Below, piece after piece: positions 1-8,795 of a DNA stretch of 64,000 bases. The position numbers and the translations under genes are program-made. The notes under the pieces were generated by a model. It had not been told where the DNA came from, did not search any database, and saw nothing but the letters and a program-made list of their open reading frames with translations. The DNA is taken from positions 412,638-476,637 of the forward strand of contig DFXK01000002.1 in the NCBI GenBank assembly GCA_002383165.1, read 5' to 3'. Numbering within the stretch: the first letter of the stretch is position 1; each line of letters starts with the position of its first letter. This DNA is from Flavobacteriales bacterium UBA4110. GTDB taxonomy: Bacteria > Bacteroidota > Bacteroidia > Flavobacteriales > Weeksellaceae.

Positions 1-1
1 T

Positions 2-400
2 TATCTTCTTCAAAACTGGGAAACCAAGCCAAAAGGAACTTACAAATTGACCGAAACTTTGCAAACCGAATTATCCGGCGCGCTCCGTCAGAAAAAAAGA
101 ACCGACGGTGAGGAACTTTTGAAAACTTATGAAATCTCAGGAACTTTGCAATGGGAAAAAGCGAAAACGTCTATAAGAGCCAATTTTTCTTTCATCAATA
201 ATGATTTCTCTGGCAACAGCTTCAGTATCGTAGGAAATCAAATGTTAGAAGGATTAAAAGCTGGGAAAAATCAAGTCTGGACATTATACATCCAACAGGC
301 GATAAACTCCTTTATTCAGCTTAATGTGAATTATGAAGGTCGAAACTCTGGTGATAGAACCATCCACATCGGAAGTATGCAAATCCGCGCCAGCTTTTAA
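2..400 (+). CDS. C-terminal part of a large hypothetical protein (5' end outside window)
   Basis: The reading frame is open from base 2 to the TAA at 398-400, giving about 132 residues with no start needed inside the window. The piece is rich in alternating polar and hydrophobic residues and aromatics (TLQWEKAKTSIRANFSF, WTLYIQQAINSFIQLNVNYEGR), as expected of antiparallel beta-strands in a surface or outer-membrane protein. It ends in a strand finishing with Phe (IRASF), a common end for outer-membrane strands. I recall similar C-termini on very large flavobacterial hypothetical proteins, but that is memory only. Function unknown. It faces the sulfurtransferase gene across 47 bases of AT-rich spacer with no clear terminator. 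Confidence 0.7.
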   Translation, partial: YLLQNWETKPKGTYKLTETLQTELSGALRQKKRTDGEELLKTYEISGTLQWEKAKTSIRANFSFINNDFSGNSFSIVGNQMLEGLKAGKNQVWTLYIQQAINSFIQLNVNYEGRNSGDRTIHIGSMQIRASF

Positions 401-447
401 ATAATGATAATTGTTACCCTTGATAATTAAACATTAATAATCGACAA

Positions 448-1284
448 TTAAATCTCGTTTCTACTCCACTCGCTCCAGCTCCCAACATAAAGATTCGGAA
501 TATCGAAACCTGCATAATCCAAAGCCAAAAGAGAATGACAAGCCGTTACACCGCTTCCGCAATGGAACGTGATTTTGCTTTTATCATATTGATTAAACAA
601 TTCAGAATATAGATTTCTAAGTGTTTCAGGAGACTTAAACAAACCATTTTCATCCAGATTATCTGAGAAAGGAAAATTCTTGGCATTCGGAATATGTCCT
701 GCCACTAAATCAATTGGTTCAGTAATTCCTTGATAACGCTGAGATTCTCTTACATCAACAATCACAGCATCTGAATCTTGAGTGGCATTTTTCACATCAT
801 CAATCCAAATCTGTGGCAATTGCCAATCTTTGTAATCAGAAATATATTCAGTTTTTGGATACGAATTTTCTCCAGAACTTAAAGGATAATTCTGATTTTC
901 AGCAAATTGCAAACCGCCATTCAAAACTTGAACATTCTTGTGACCAACAGCTTTCAGCATCCACCAGAATCTCGCCGCTGCATTCGTACCGTTTTTGTCA
1001 TCATAGATTACAACGTGAGAATCTTTATCAATTCCTAATTTCCCTAAAGTCTTGATAAAATTTTCAAACTTCGGAAGCGGATGACGACCACCAAATTTCG
1101 GATCATCAATTTCGGCTAAATCAGAATTCAAATCTACATAAACTGCATTCTTGAGATGTTTCTTTTCAAATTCAGCTTTTGAATCAGGTCCAGTTCTCAC
1201 ATCAAAGATTCGAAGATTGAAGTTGTTTGATATTTCCAGAAGTTCATTAACTTCGACAATTGGAGATTGATTTTTCATATGCAA
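448..1284 (-). CDS. Thiosulfate/3-mercaptopyruvate sulfurtransferase (two rhodanese domains)
   Basis: The 278-residue protein has two rhodanese domains (roughly 8-135 and 150-275), the usual length for the family. The active-site loop is CGSGVTAC with the catalytic cysteine at about residue 242. The loop form CGSGVT is associated with 3-mercaptopyruvate sulfurtransferases, while classical thiosulfate rhodaneses have a more basic loop, so mercaptopyruvate is the likelier donor (inference). The first domain lacks the catalytic Cys, as is normal. No signal peptide, so cytoplasmic. The start MHM leaves two possible ATGs, at 1284 and two codons later. It is divergent from the threonine dehydrogenase gene. 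Confidence 0.9.
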   Translation of the reverse strand: MHMKNQSPIVEVNELLEISNNFNLRIFDVRTGPDSKAEFEKKHLKNAVYVDLNSDLAEIDDPKFGGRHPLPKFENFIKTLGKLGIDKDSHVVIYDDKNGTNAAARFWWMLKAVGHKNVQVLNGGLQFAENQNYPLSSGENSYPKTEYISDYKDWQLPQIWIDDVKNATQDSDAVIVDVRESQRYQGITEPIDLVAGHIPNAKNFPFSDNLDENGLFKSPETLRNLYSELFNQYDKSKITFHCGSGVTACHSLLALDYAGFDIPNLYVGSWSEWSRNEI

Positions 1285-1386
1285 ATATTTAATTCAGATG
1301 CTATCGCTATATTTTAACTGATTTTGGGTTCTAAATAACGGCGATTTCATTTTATGAAATTAATAAAAAAATTATTGGAATTCTTT

Positions 1387-1418
1387 TTGATTCTCAATCC
1401 CAAATTTAATTAGATTTG
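1387..1418 (+). promoter_or_regulatory. Bacteroidota promoter for the threonine dehydrogenase gene
   Basis: TTG at 1387-1389 is followed after 21 bases by TAGATTTG (1411-1418), a match to the TAnnTTTG -7 element. Transcription should begin near 1423. That excludes the TTG codon at 1416 as a start and supports the ATG at 1446. Confidence 0.65.
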
Positions 1419-1445
1419 CCAATCAAGAAAAGTAAAAATGAAACT

Positions 1446-2399
1446 ATGACAGAAAAAATTCTCATCACAGGGGCGCTTGGACAAATTGGAACGGAACTAA
1501 CCGTTAGATTATCAGAAATTTATGGTAAAGAAAACGTTATTGCTTCTGGTCTGGACAAGTGGAAAGAAGGCATTACCGAAGCTGGTTATTATGAGAGATT
1601 AGATGTTACTAATTTCCAAGCTGTTACAGACGTCATCAAAGAACATAACATCACAACAGTTTATCATTTAGCATCACTTTTATCCGGAACTTCAGAAAAG
1701 CAACCACTTTTTGCCTGGAAACTGAATCTCGATCCATTGATCCACCTTTGCGAATTAGCAAAAGAAGGAACCTTGAAGAAGATTTTCTGGCCAAGTTCTA
1801 TTGCTGTTTTTGGGAAAGGAATTCCTAAAGAAAATGTGGGACAAGACGTTGTTTTGAATCCAACAACCGTTTACGGAATTTCAAAAATGGCCGGCGAAAA
1901 ATGGTGCGAATATTACTTTGAAAAATATGGCGTTGATATCAGAAGCATCCGTTATCCGGGTTTGATTTCTTGGAAAGCACCAGCAGGTGGAGGTACTACA
2001 GATTATGCGGTTGAGATATTTTATGAGGCTGTAGAAAACGGAAAATACACAAGCTTCATTAGTGAAAATACAGCGATGCCAATGTTGTATATGGACGACG
2101 CCATTGATGCAACAATCAAGCTAATGACAGCTCCAAAAGAACAGGTAAAAATACGTTACTCTTACAACCTTGGAGGGATGAGTTTTACACCTCAAGAACT
2201 GGCTACCGAAATCAAAAAAACAATGCCGGATTTTGAGATAAAATATGAGCCAGATTTTCGTCAGACCATTGCAGATTCTTGGCCAGCGAGTATTGATGAT
2301 TCTGCTGCAAAACAAGATTGGGGATTAGATTACAAATTTGACATTTCTTCTATGTCAATAGATATGATAAATAATCTTAAAAAGAAATTAGGCAAATAG
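1446..2399 (+). CDS. NAD-dependent epimerase/dehydratase, L-threonine 3-dehydrogenase type
   Basis: The 317-residue protein is an extended short-chain dehydrogenase. The N-terminal Rossmann motif is GALGQIG (residues 8-14), the catalytic Y-x3-K is in YGISK, and the substrate loop includes GLISWKAPAGGGTTDYA. That loop and the overall length match the SDR-type L-threonine 3-dehydrogenases known from Flavobacterium, which oxidise threonine to 2-amino-3-ketobutyrate for glycine formation. The ATG at 1446 was chosen because the reading frame upstream overlaps the predicted promoter. No kbl (aminoketobutyrate ligase) neighbour is present, so the pathway partner must lie elsewhere. Confidence 0.85.
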   Translation: MTEKILITGALGQIGTELTVRLSEIYGKENVIASGLDKWKEGITEAGYYERLDVTNFQAVTDVIKEHNITTVYHLASLLSGTSEKQPLFAWKLNLDPLIHLCELAKEGTLKKIFWPSSIAVFGKGIPKENVGQDVVLNPTTVYGISKMAGEKWCEYYFEKYGVDIRSIRYPGLISWKAPAGGGTTDYAVEIFYEAVENGKYTSFISENTAMPMLYMDDAIDATIKLMTAPKEQVKIRYSYNLGGMSFTPQELATEIKKTMPDFEIKYEPDFRQTIADSWPASIDDSAAKQDWGLDYKFDISSMSIDMINNLKKKLGK

Positions 2400-2485
2400 C
2401 AAAATTTGAATAATCAATTTAAGTTAAATATATTTTAACATTTGATTTTAAATTAATTATAAATAAAATATAAATTTTGGTTTAA

Positions 2486-3238
2486 GTGGTTTTATTGACT
2501 TTCAACATAGCAATTTCTGAAAATAGAATATTAAAAAACAAAAATATTTCGGAAACTGAATTGATTACATCTATCGAAGAAAAAACAGAAACCATTCTTC
2601 TTTTGTTAGACCTTCACGAATTTCAGGCTACTTTCTTTATTGAAATCTCTGTTGCAGAGAGACTTCAAAAGTTGATTAAAGAAATATCATTTTACGGTCA
2701 CGAGATTGCACTTTACAATATCAATTCTACGCCAGAAAACATAGAAAAAACCAAGCAGAATTTGGAGCAATTTTTGGAAAAACCCGTTCGTGGACTTAGA
2801 CAAAAAGAGCATCAATTTTCTTATCCGCAAATACAAAAAATGGAGTTCAAATATGTATCAGAAATTAAGGAATCCATCATTAATTTTCTGTGGAGAAAAC
2901 TAACATCAACAACAACAATACATATCGAAAACGACGTAAACGTAATCCCAGAAAGCCAGTCTCCTTACTCTCAGCTTCCGTTTAATGATTATGTTTTGCA
3001 GGTTATCCCGATGAAGTATTATGAAAATATGCTTTTAGAAAGTCTTAAAAACAATGATTATGTGATGATCTATGCCAATGTATGGCAACTTTTCAACTCT
3101 TCGGAATTACCTTTTAAATTACCTTTCTACAAAAAGATTAATAACGGAAGAAAATTCGAAGACCGTCTGGAGCAGCTTTTTCAATTCATTGATGAGAATG
3201 AGATAGCTGTCGCCAGAATGAAGGATTATTTATTTTAA
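2486..3238 (+). CDS. Degenerate polysaccharide deacetylase-like protein
   Basis: The 250-residue protein keeps the outline of a NodB-type polysaccharide deacetylase: MVLLTFNI at the N-terminus (family LTFDD/LTFDI), ATFFIEISVAERL (family ATFFV-G-A) and GHEIALYN (family GHEIASH). The metal- and catalysis-related Asp of the first motif is Asn7 and the second metal-binding His is Tyr77, while His72 remains. A functional esterase is therefore doubtful, and a binding or regulatory role is possible. No signal peptide is visible. An in-frame TAA directly precedes the GTG at 2486, so the start is GTG or the TTG three codons later. It stands alone downstream of the dehydrogenase. Confidence 0.7.
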   Translation: MVLLTFNIAISENRILKNKNISETELITSIEEKTETILLLLDLHEFQATFFIEISVAERLQKLIKEISFYGHEIALYNINSTPENIEKTKQNLEQFLEKPVRGLRQKEHQFSYPQIQKMEFKYVSEIKESIINFLWRKLTSTTTIHIENDVNVIPESQSPYSQLPFNDYVLQVIPMKYYENMLLESLKNNDYVMIYANVWQLFNSSELPFKLPFYKKINNGRKFEDRLEQLFQFIDENEIAVARMKDYLF

Positions 3239-3354
3239 TACTAACTTTTCAAATTAAATATTTTGCAGATAAATAGACTTATTTTTAAATAATTAATAAT
3301 CATTTTTAAGTAGTTTAGATCTACAAAAGTACAGGGGACTGTCGCAAAATTGTA

Positions 3355-3398
3355 TAAAAAAGCCTGCTATCATCCATATGATAAACAGGCTTTTTTTT
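3355..3398. terminator. Bidirectional intrinsic terminator
   Basis: An inverted repeat AAAAAGCCTG / CAGGCTTTTT with an 18-base loop has an A-run on the left and eight Ts on the right. It lies between the convergent deacetylase-like and phosphoesterase genes and can serve both. Confidence 0.85.
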
Positions 3399-3417
3399 AT
3401 ATCAAATAAATTTTATT

Positions 3418-4623
3418 TTAACTCAATTCAAAAACGGTAATTTCTGGTAAGACCCCTACTCTACCAGGGTATCCAATCACACCAAAACCACGATTGACAT
3501 AAAGATATTTATCACCGGTTTGGTACAAATCTGCCCATTTAGGATATTTATATTTAACAGGTGACCATTTGAAGTTTTTCAAATCAATTCCGAATTGCAT
3601 CCCGTGCGTATGCCCGGAAAGTGTTAATTGGATGTCTTTTGGATGGTTTCTCACTACAGCGTCAAAATGTGAAGGATCGTGCGACATTAGTATTTTACAA
3701 GCTTCTACAGGAACATCTTGCGTTGCTTTATCCAAATCTCCAAATTGCGGAAATGGCGGAATCCCCCAATTTTCTACTCCTAGAATATATAATTTTTCTC
3801 CGTTTCTTTCTATGATTCTATTTTCATTCCGAAGCATTTCAAATCCGGCTTTTTTTTCATTTTCAATAAGTTTCGGAACATTATTCTTTCTTTCATCAAT
3901 GCTTTTCCAGACGCCATATTCGCCGTAATCGTGGTTCCCAAGAACAGCGAACTTCCCATCTTTTGCTTTGATTTGAGAAAACAAATCGATAAACGGAACA
4001 AATTCATCGGCATAATTATTCACCATATCGCCTGTAAACAATACCAGATCCGCATTCTGTTTATTAATCAAATCAATAGCGTGTTGCAGGTTTTTAGGAT
4101 TCTGAAAACTGCCACTGTGAACATCAGAAATCTGAACGATTTTATAACCTTTGAAGCTTGCTGGTAGATTTTTCAATTTAAGTCTAACAATTCGTGCTTT
4201 GTGACGGTATTTCCCGAAGACAATTCCATCTAAAACCACTCCTGCTAAAATCGCACCTGAACCAAGCCCAACCAAGCTGATAAACTTCCTCCTTGACGGA
4301 TAAACGTGATTTTCTGTTGCTATATAATTGTAACCAAAATTCAAAAGCCTGATGATATCTTCTATCAAAAGAAAGATAGCAACCAGTAATTTCGGCAAGA
4401 CAAATATTAGTATAACTGAAAATACCACCTGAAAACTGAGATACTTATGAGAACCTCTGTCATAGGTGATAATGGAATAAAACAAAAATCCGTAAACTAA
4501 AATTGTAGGAATCCAATATATCAGCTTTCCATTCTGGCTACTATAAACAGTTTTAAAAGCCTGATAAACATAGATTTCCAAAATTAAAAATACGGCAAGT
4601 AGAAATATAACAGTCTTTTGCAT
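3418..4623 (-). CDS. Membrane-anchored metallophosphoesterase
   Basis: The 401-residue protein has about four hydrophobic segments in the first 136 residues (near 3-22, 35-53, 64-87, 115-136), then a calcineurin-like phosphoesterase domain. The metal-binding signatures are all present: SDVHSG (D167, H169), TGDM (D199), GNHD (N230, H231), MSHDP (H315) and GHTHG (H338, H340). The layout is that of YkuE-like enzymes, some of which act on lipid-linked phosphodiesters. The substrate cannot be told from sequence. It is separated from the upstream KAS III gene by a terminator, so it is probably transcribed alone. Confidence 0.88.
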   Translation of the reverse strand: MQKTVIFLLAVFLILEIYVYQAFKTVYSSQNGKLIYWIPTILVYGFLFYSIITYDRGSHKYLSFQVVFSVILIFVLPKLLVAIFLLIEDIIRLLNFGYNYIATENHVYPSRRKFISLVGLGSGAILAGVVLDGIVFGKYRHKARIVRLKLKNLPASFKGYKIVQISDVHSGSFQNPKNLQHAIDLINKQNADLVLFTGDMVNNYADEFVPFIDLFSQIKAKDGKFAVLGNHDYGEYGVWKSIDERKNNVPKLIENEKKAGFEMLRNENRIIERNGEKLYILGVENWGIPPFPQFGDLDKATQDVPVEACKILMSHDPSHFDAVVRNHPKDIQLTLSGHTHGMQFGIDLKNFKWSPVKYKYPKWADLYQTGDKYLYVNRGFGVIGYPGRVGVLPEITVFELS

Positions 4624-4630
4624 AATTTTA

Positions 4631-4668
4631 TAAAAAAAAACAAAAGGAACAATTAACTTATTCCTTTT
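4631..4668 (-). terminator. Terminator downstream of the KAS III gene
   Basis: On the minus strand AAAAGGAA and TTCCTTTT pair around an 11-base loop and are followed by G and a run of Ts reaching into the leader of the phosphoesterase gene. Confidence 0.7.
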
Positions 4669-4708
4669 GTTTTATAAACGTTTGTGATTTGTTTTTACTT
4701 TATGTTCA

Positions 4709-5788
4709 TTATATTTTTCCCTCAGGAAACTTATAAACAACGCAATTGATGTTCATCCCGGCTCCAACAGATGTAAACAAAATATGCGAACCTGGTGCGA
4801 AAGATTGTCCTTCCATTTTTCCCTTTCTGATTAAATCAAATAATGTTGGAACTGTAGCCACCGACGAATTGCCAAACTGCTGAATCGTCATCGGAGAAAT
4901 TGCATGATCGTAATCTTTTTGTCCATACAACTTAAATAGTCTGCCAATCATAGCATAATCCATTTTTGCATTAGCCTGATGAATCAGTATTTTATTGATA
5001 TCCGAAATATCTAACCCTGCTTTGTCAATAGTCGCTTTTATAGCATCTGGAACATTTTTTAGCGCATATTCATAGATTTTACGACCTCTCATCCTGATAA
5101 ATAACTGAGACTGATTGTGCTCAAGATTAAGTGAAGGCCCGTTTTCCAGATAGCATAATTCTTCACCATTATCACAGAGTGTATTATCTGCCAAAACTCC
5201 CACTTTTGAATCTTCAGTCGCAGTAACGACGACAGCTCCAGCTCCATCTGCAAAAATCATTTTATTTCTGTCATAAGGATCGGTAACTCTGCTCAGTGTT
5301 TCGCCGCCTACAACCAAAACAGTTTTTGCTTTGCCTGCTTTGATCATCGTATCAGCTAGAATAAGACCTTCTACCCAACCTGGACAGCCGAAAATCATAT
5401 CGTAATTGATACAATCTCTTCTTTTGATGCCGAGTTTTCCTTTTAGCCTGGCGGAAAGAGATGGCATGAAATTCGGGATTCCGTTTACATCCACTTCACC
5501 AAAATTGGTAGCAAAAATAATATAATCAATTTCTTCTTTATCAATGCCTGCATCTTCGATAGCTTCTAATGACGCTCTGTGCGCCAGATCAGAATTAAAA
5601 TCTTCAGGATTGGCATACCTTCTATGCTCTATTTCAGTGATGTCCACAAATTTCTGAATGATTTCCTCAGTAGGCTTTTCAATCAGCTGATTATTATCAT
5701 CATAGAAAACAGCATCAGCAAAATGAGAGCCGTCTATAACGTTTTCCGGAACATAACTTCCGGAGCCAATGATTATTGTATTAGGCAT
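4709..5788 (-). CDS. Beta-ketoacyl-ACP synthase III family protein
   Basis: The 359-residue thiolase-fold protein has the full KAS III triad: Cys135 in FGCPGW, His270 in LIHQAN and Asn307 in FGNSSV. Such enzymes condense an acyl-CoA primer with malonyl-ACP. It is longer than typical FabH (about 320 residues), with an insertion in the region between residues 20 and 50, and it is not next to other fatty-acid genes. It could be a second FabH or a specialised condensing enzyme, for example for branched-chain or aryl-polyene synthesis. The ATG at 5788 begins MPNTIIIGSGSYVPE, the expected family N-terminus. Confidence 0.88.
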   Translation of the reverse strand: MPNTIIIGSGSYVPENVIDGSHFADAVFYDDNNQLIEKPTEEIIQKFVDITEIEHRRYANPEDFNSDLAHRASLEAIEDAGIDKEEIDYIIFATNFGEVDVNGIPNFMPSLSARLKGKLGIKRRDCINYDMIFGCPGWVEGLILADTMIKAGKAKTVLVVGGETLSRVTDPYDRNKMIFADGAGAVVVTATEDSKVGVLADNTLCDNGEELCYLENGPSLNLEHNQSQLFIRMRGRKIYEYALKNVPDAIKATIDKAGLDISDINKILIHQANAKMDYAMIGRLFKLYGQKDYDHAISPMTIQQFGNSSVATVPTLFDLIRKGKMEGQSFAPGSHILFTSVGAGMNINCVVYKFPEGKI

Positions 5789-5924
5789 TGATATTAAAAA
5801 ATTTGAAATGCAAAATTACACAAAAATTAATTGTCGGGATTTTATTTTCTTTCATTTTTTTTGACAATATTCCAATCATTTCAAATTGGATTGTCTTATC
5901 GTGAAAAAAAAGAATTTTTCAGGT

Positions 5925-5955
5925 TTGAAATTTAATTCGGGAATTTCTATTTTTG
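5925..5955 (+). promoter_or_regulatory. Promoter for yigZ, placing the transcript start at the start codon
   Basis: TTG at 5925-5927, 20 bases, then TATTTTTG at 5948-5955 is a near-ideal Bacteroidota promoter. The predicted +1 is about 5959-5961 and the ATG is at 5960, which suggests a leaderless mRNA. Confidence 0.6.
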
Positions 5956-5959
5956 AAGA

Positions 5960-6556
5960 ATGTTTGAATTCCAAACCATTAAAGAAAATGTAGAGAATGT
6001 CTTGCTAAAAGAAAAAGGTAGCAAGTTCATAGGCTTTGCTTATCCTGTTAATTCAGATGCTGACGCCAAAGAAAAATTAAATCATCTATACGAGCAACAT
6101 CCAAAAGCCACCCATCATTGCTATGCATTCCGCATAGGAATCAACGGCGAGAATTATCGTGCTAACGATGATGGCGAACCATCCGGAAGTGCGGGACTAC
6201 CAATATATAACCAATTGCTGGCACATCAGATTACAAATGTGCTGGTTGTAGTAATACGCTATTATGGTGGAACGAAATTAGGTGTTGGCGGATTGGTGAA
6301 AACTTATAAAGAATCTGCAAAACTTACACTTGAGCAGGCGGAAATTATTACTAAAGAACTGGAATCCGAAATTGAAATACGATTTAGGTTTTCGCAGCAA
6401 AATCAGATATTCACAATTCTTAATCGATATGATGCAAAAATCCTGGATTTTGATGCACATGAAATATGCATCATTAGAGCCAATGTCAAAATGGCTAAAA
6501 AAGAAAGCATCTCAGACGAATTGTCCGAGATGCTTTTGGAATTTAATTTTTCATAA
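5960..6556 (+). CDS. YigZ/IMPACT family protein
   Basis: The 198-residue protein has an N-terminal UPF0029 (IMPACT) domain with the family block YRANDDGEPSGSAG near residues 76-89 and VIRYYGGTKLGVGGLVK near 106-122, followed by a DUF1949-like C-terminal domain. Length and order match YigZ. Eukaryotic IMPACT proteins regulate GCN2 kinase. The bacterial role is not well defined, though ribosome association has been proposed. The protein ends three bases before the convergent Zn-protease gene, and its last codons carry a strong hairpin. Confidence 0.9.
   Translation: MFEFQTIKENVENVLLKEKGSKFIGFAYPVNSDADAKEKLNHLYEQHPKATHHCYAFRIGINGENYRANDDGEPSGSAGLPIYNQLLAHQITNVLVVVIRYYGGTKLGVGGLVKTYKESAKLTLEQAEIITKELESEIEIRFRFSQQNQIFTILNRYDAKILDFDAHEICIIRANVKMAKKESISDELSEMLLEFNFS
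6504..6536. terminator. Hairpin inside the 3' end of yigZ, probable embedded terminator
   Basis: AAAGCATCTC (6504-6513) pairs perfectly with GAGATGCTTT (6527-6536), and GAC/GTC extends the stem beyond one A-C mismatch around the loop GAATT. It lies wholly in coding sequence. The two convergent genes are only 3 bp apart, so there is no intergenic room for a terminator. The T-run is only four bases on this strand, so efficiency is uncertain. Confidence 0.55.
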
Positions 6557-6559
6557 CTT

Positions 6560-7243
6560 TTATTCCCTTCTGTTCCCTGATAGCAAAGATGCGAAATAAA
6601 TAAGCTGAGCCAAAGATCCCAGCGCTGCTACCACATAAGTTCTTGCAGCCCATTTGAGTGAATCTTCTGCTCCCTCATATTCTTCGGCTGTTACCGTACC
6701 AGTAGTTTTCAGCCATTTTAAAGCACGGTTGCTGGCATCATATTCCACCGGAAGCGTTATAAACGCAAATAAAGTAGTGATTGCAAAAAGAACAACGCCT
6801 ACTGCTAGAATTGTTTTATTTCCGCTCATTGCCATTACTAAAATACCACCCATTAGGACAAATTGCAATAATCTGGAGCTGATGTTCACAACTGGAACCA
6901 TTTTCGACCTGAACTGTAGCATTGAGTAACCAACAGCGTGTTGAACAGCGTGTCCGCATTCGTGCGCTGCAACAGCTGCAGCGGCTGCATTTCTCTGCAT
7001 ATAAACTGCTTCGGAAAGATTGACTGTTTTGTTTTCAGGATTATAATGATCGGTTAATTGTCCTGGTACTGAAATGACTTGTACATCATTGATTCCGTTG
7101 TCTCTCAGCATTTTTTCTGCCACTTCTTTCCCAGACATTCCGTTTCGCAGGTGAACCTTAGAATAAAATTCGAATTTAGAACGAAGCCTACTTTGCACAA
7201 ACATGCTTATTAAAAAAATGGCTCCGATAATAAGATAATACAT
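6560..7243 (-). CDS. Membrane zinc metallopeptidase, YugP family
   Basis: The 227-residue protein starts with a transmembrane segment (residues 2-18) and has the zincin motif HECGH (94-98). A likely third ligand is Glu168 in LPVEYDASNRA, the family's second signature. Further hydrophobic segments lie near 121-140, 144-165 and 203-221. This matches YugP-type neutral zinc peptidases, which are membrane proteins of unknown substrate. It is divergent from the GNAT gene and convergent with yigZ. Confidence 0.9.
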   Translation of the reverse strand: MYYLIIGAIFLISMFVQSRLRSKFEFYSKVHLRNGMSGKEVAEKMLRDNGINDVQVISVPGQLTDHYNPENKTVNLSEAVYMQRNAAAAAVAAHECGHAVQHAVGYSMLQFRSKMVPVVNISSRLLQFVLMGGILVMAMSGNKTILAVGVVLFAITTLFAFITLPVEYDASNRALKWLKTTGTVTAEEYEGAEDSLKWAARTYVVAALGSLAQLIYFASLLSGNRRE

Positions 7244-7296
7244 ATTTTTTATTTAATGTGTTTTGTCGATTTAGTTGTAAAAAGTATGCCAAAGTA

Positions 7297-7326
7297 TTGC
7301 TTTTTTTAAGCTAAAAGCTATCTTTG
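7297..7326 (+). promoter_or_regulatory. Promoter for the GNAT-family gene
   Basis: TTG at 7297-7299, 19 bases, then TATCTTTG at 7319-7326. The predicted transcript start near 7331 favours the ATG at 7347 over the TTG at 7332. Confidence 0.65.
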
Positions 7327-7346
7327 TTCTCTTGATACGCAAGAAT

Positions 7347-8480
7347 ATGGAAAATGTAATCATAAAGCAAGTTGTTAACGAAAAAGACTTAATAAAGTTC
7401 ATCAAATTCCCAATGGAATTGTACCGGAATAATCCGAATTATGTTCCGCCGTTAATAAACGAAGAAAAGAACATTTGGAAAAAAGAAGAAAATCCAGCAT
7501 TATCCTATTCAGACGCCAAACAGTTTCTGGCATATAAAAATAATAAGATCGTTGGGAGAATTGCTGTTATCATTAATCATAAAGAAGAAAATGAATTAGG
7601 AATAAAAAAGGTTCGTTTTGGTTGGCTAGATTTTATAGACGACAAAGCGGTCTCTAAAGCTTTAATTGATGAAGCAATAAAATTTGCAAGAGCGCATCAA
7701 ATTTCAAAGATTGAAGGCCCAATGGGTTTCACAAATCTTGATAAAGCCGGAATGCTTACAATGGGTTTTGACAAACTCGCAACGATGATTGGACTATATA
7801 ATTATGAATACTATACAAAACATCTAGAAGATCTAGGCCTTGTAAAAGAAAAAGAATGGGTAGAGTTTGAACTTCAATTTCCAGACAGATTACCTGAAAA
7901 AATAGAAAAATTCAGCAGTCTCATTGCTCAAAAATATAAACTGAAAACATTAAAATTCAACAATAAAAAGGAAATACTACCTTACGTTGAACCCATGTTC
8001 AAACTTCTGGATGAGACCTATAAACACTTATCAACATACACGCCTATTTCCGACGAACAAATCAAAACTTATAAGGAAAAATATTTTGGTTTTATAGATA
8101 AGGATTACATCACCTGCGTAGCAGATGAAAATAATCAGCTTGTCGCATTTGCAATCACAATGCCTTCTTACTCAAAAGCGCTTCAAAAAGCCAAGGGTAA
8201 ACTTTTCCCTTTTGCTTGGTGGCATTTTTTACAGGCGGGCAAGAAAAACGATAGAGCAAACTTTTATTTAATAGGAATACATCCGGAATATCAGAGACGA
8301 GGCGTTACTTCTATAATTTTCAAAGCGATACAAATGAATCTTAAAGATAAAGGAATCAAGTTTTTGGAAACCAATCCAGAACTGGAAGAAAATAAGAATG
8401 TACAGGTGCTGTGGCAGGATTACAATCCAGTGAACCACAAAAGAAGAAGAACATACTCTTTAGAAATTAATGCTCAATAA
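7347..8480 (+). CDS. GNAT-fold acetyltransferase-like protein
   Basis: The 377-residue protein has a GNAT acetyl-CoA-binding signature near its C-terminus (IGIHPEYQRRGVTSIIFKA, with the R/Q-x-x-G-x loop), followed by LETNPELEENKNVQVLW. An N-terminal half rich in conserved-looking aromatic blocks (GPMGFTNLDKAG) suggests a second, diverged GNAT-like domain. This double-length form is common in Bacteroidota and usually annotated only as N-acetyltransferase. The substrate is unknown. The ATG at 7347 is preferred because the TTG at 7332 sits at the predicted transcription start. Confidence 0.75.
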   Translation: MENVIIKQVVNEKDLIKFIKFPMELYRNNPNYVPPLINEEKNIWKKEENPALSYSDAKQFLAYKNNKIVGRIAVIINHKEENELGIKKVRFGWLDFIDDKAVSKALIDEAIKFARAHQISKIEGPMGFTNLDKAGMLTMGFDKLATMIGLYNYEYYTKHLEDLGLVKEKEWVEFELQFPDRLPEKIEKFSSLIAQKYKLKTLKFNNKKEILPYVEPMFKLLDETYKHLSTYTPISDEQIKTYKEKYFGFIDKDYITCVADENNQLVAFAITMPSYSKALQKAKGKLFPFAWWHFLQAGKKNDRANFYLIGIHPEYQRRGVTSIIFKAIQMNLKDKGIKFLETNPELEENKNVQVLWQDYNPVNHKRRRTYSLEINAQ

Positions 8481-8544
8481 AATTAAACACTTGTTTAACA
8501 TTATTATATTGTTTCGCATCTTAAACTTTTAAAAAATTAAGAAT

Positions 8545-8730
8545 TTGAAAAAACAACTCATCATTTATGGTATACTGATTTTAGCATTTGTTCTTTACAA
8601 TTTTTTGGAACCCGTGAAAAACGCAAAAACAGACACCTTAATCAACATACTGTTTGCCAGTGCCTTATTTCTTTATATTGCATACATTGCCTATCTAGTA
8701 CTGCGAAAGATGAGCAAAAAAGACAAATAA
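8545..8730 (+). CDS. Small two-helix membrane protein
   Basis: The 61-residue protein has two predicted transmembrane helices (about 4-21 and 33-53) joined by a short polar loop (EPVKNAKTDT) and ends in a basic tail (RKMSKKDK). The start is TTG, with no in-frame ATG upstream before a stop. No family was recognised. It lies 64 bases after the GNAT gene on the same strand and 119 bases before nuoA. The nuo promoter elements lie in the latter gap, so it is probably not part of the nuo operon. Confidence 0.55.
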   Translation: MKKQLIIYGILILAFVLYNFLEPVKNAKTDTLINILFASALFLYIAYIAYLVLRKMSKKDK

Positions 8731-8795
8731 AGCTTATTTATAATTATTCTAAATTCACTAAAAGAGACTTTTCTTGTCTTTTGGCTGGGCGGATA

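Noticed and set aside
1416..1445. TTG start ten codons before tdh
   Set aside because: It lies within the predicted -7 region, and the ATG at 1446 gives the normal N-terminus.
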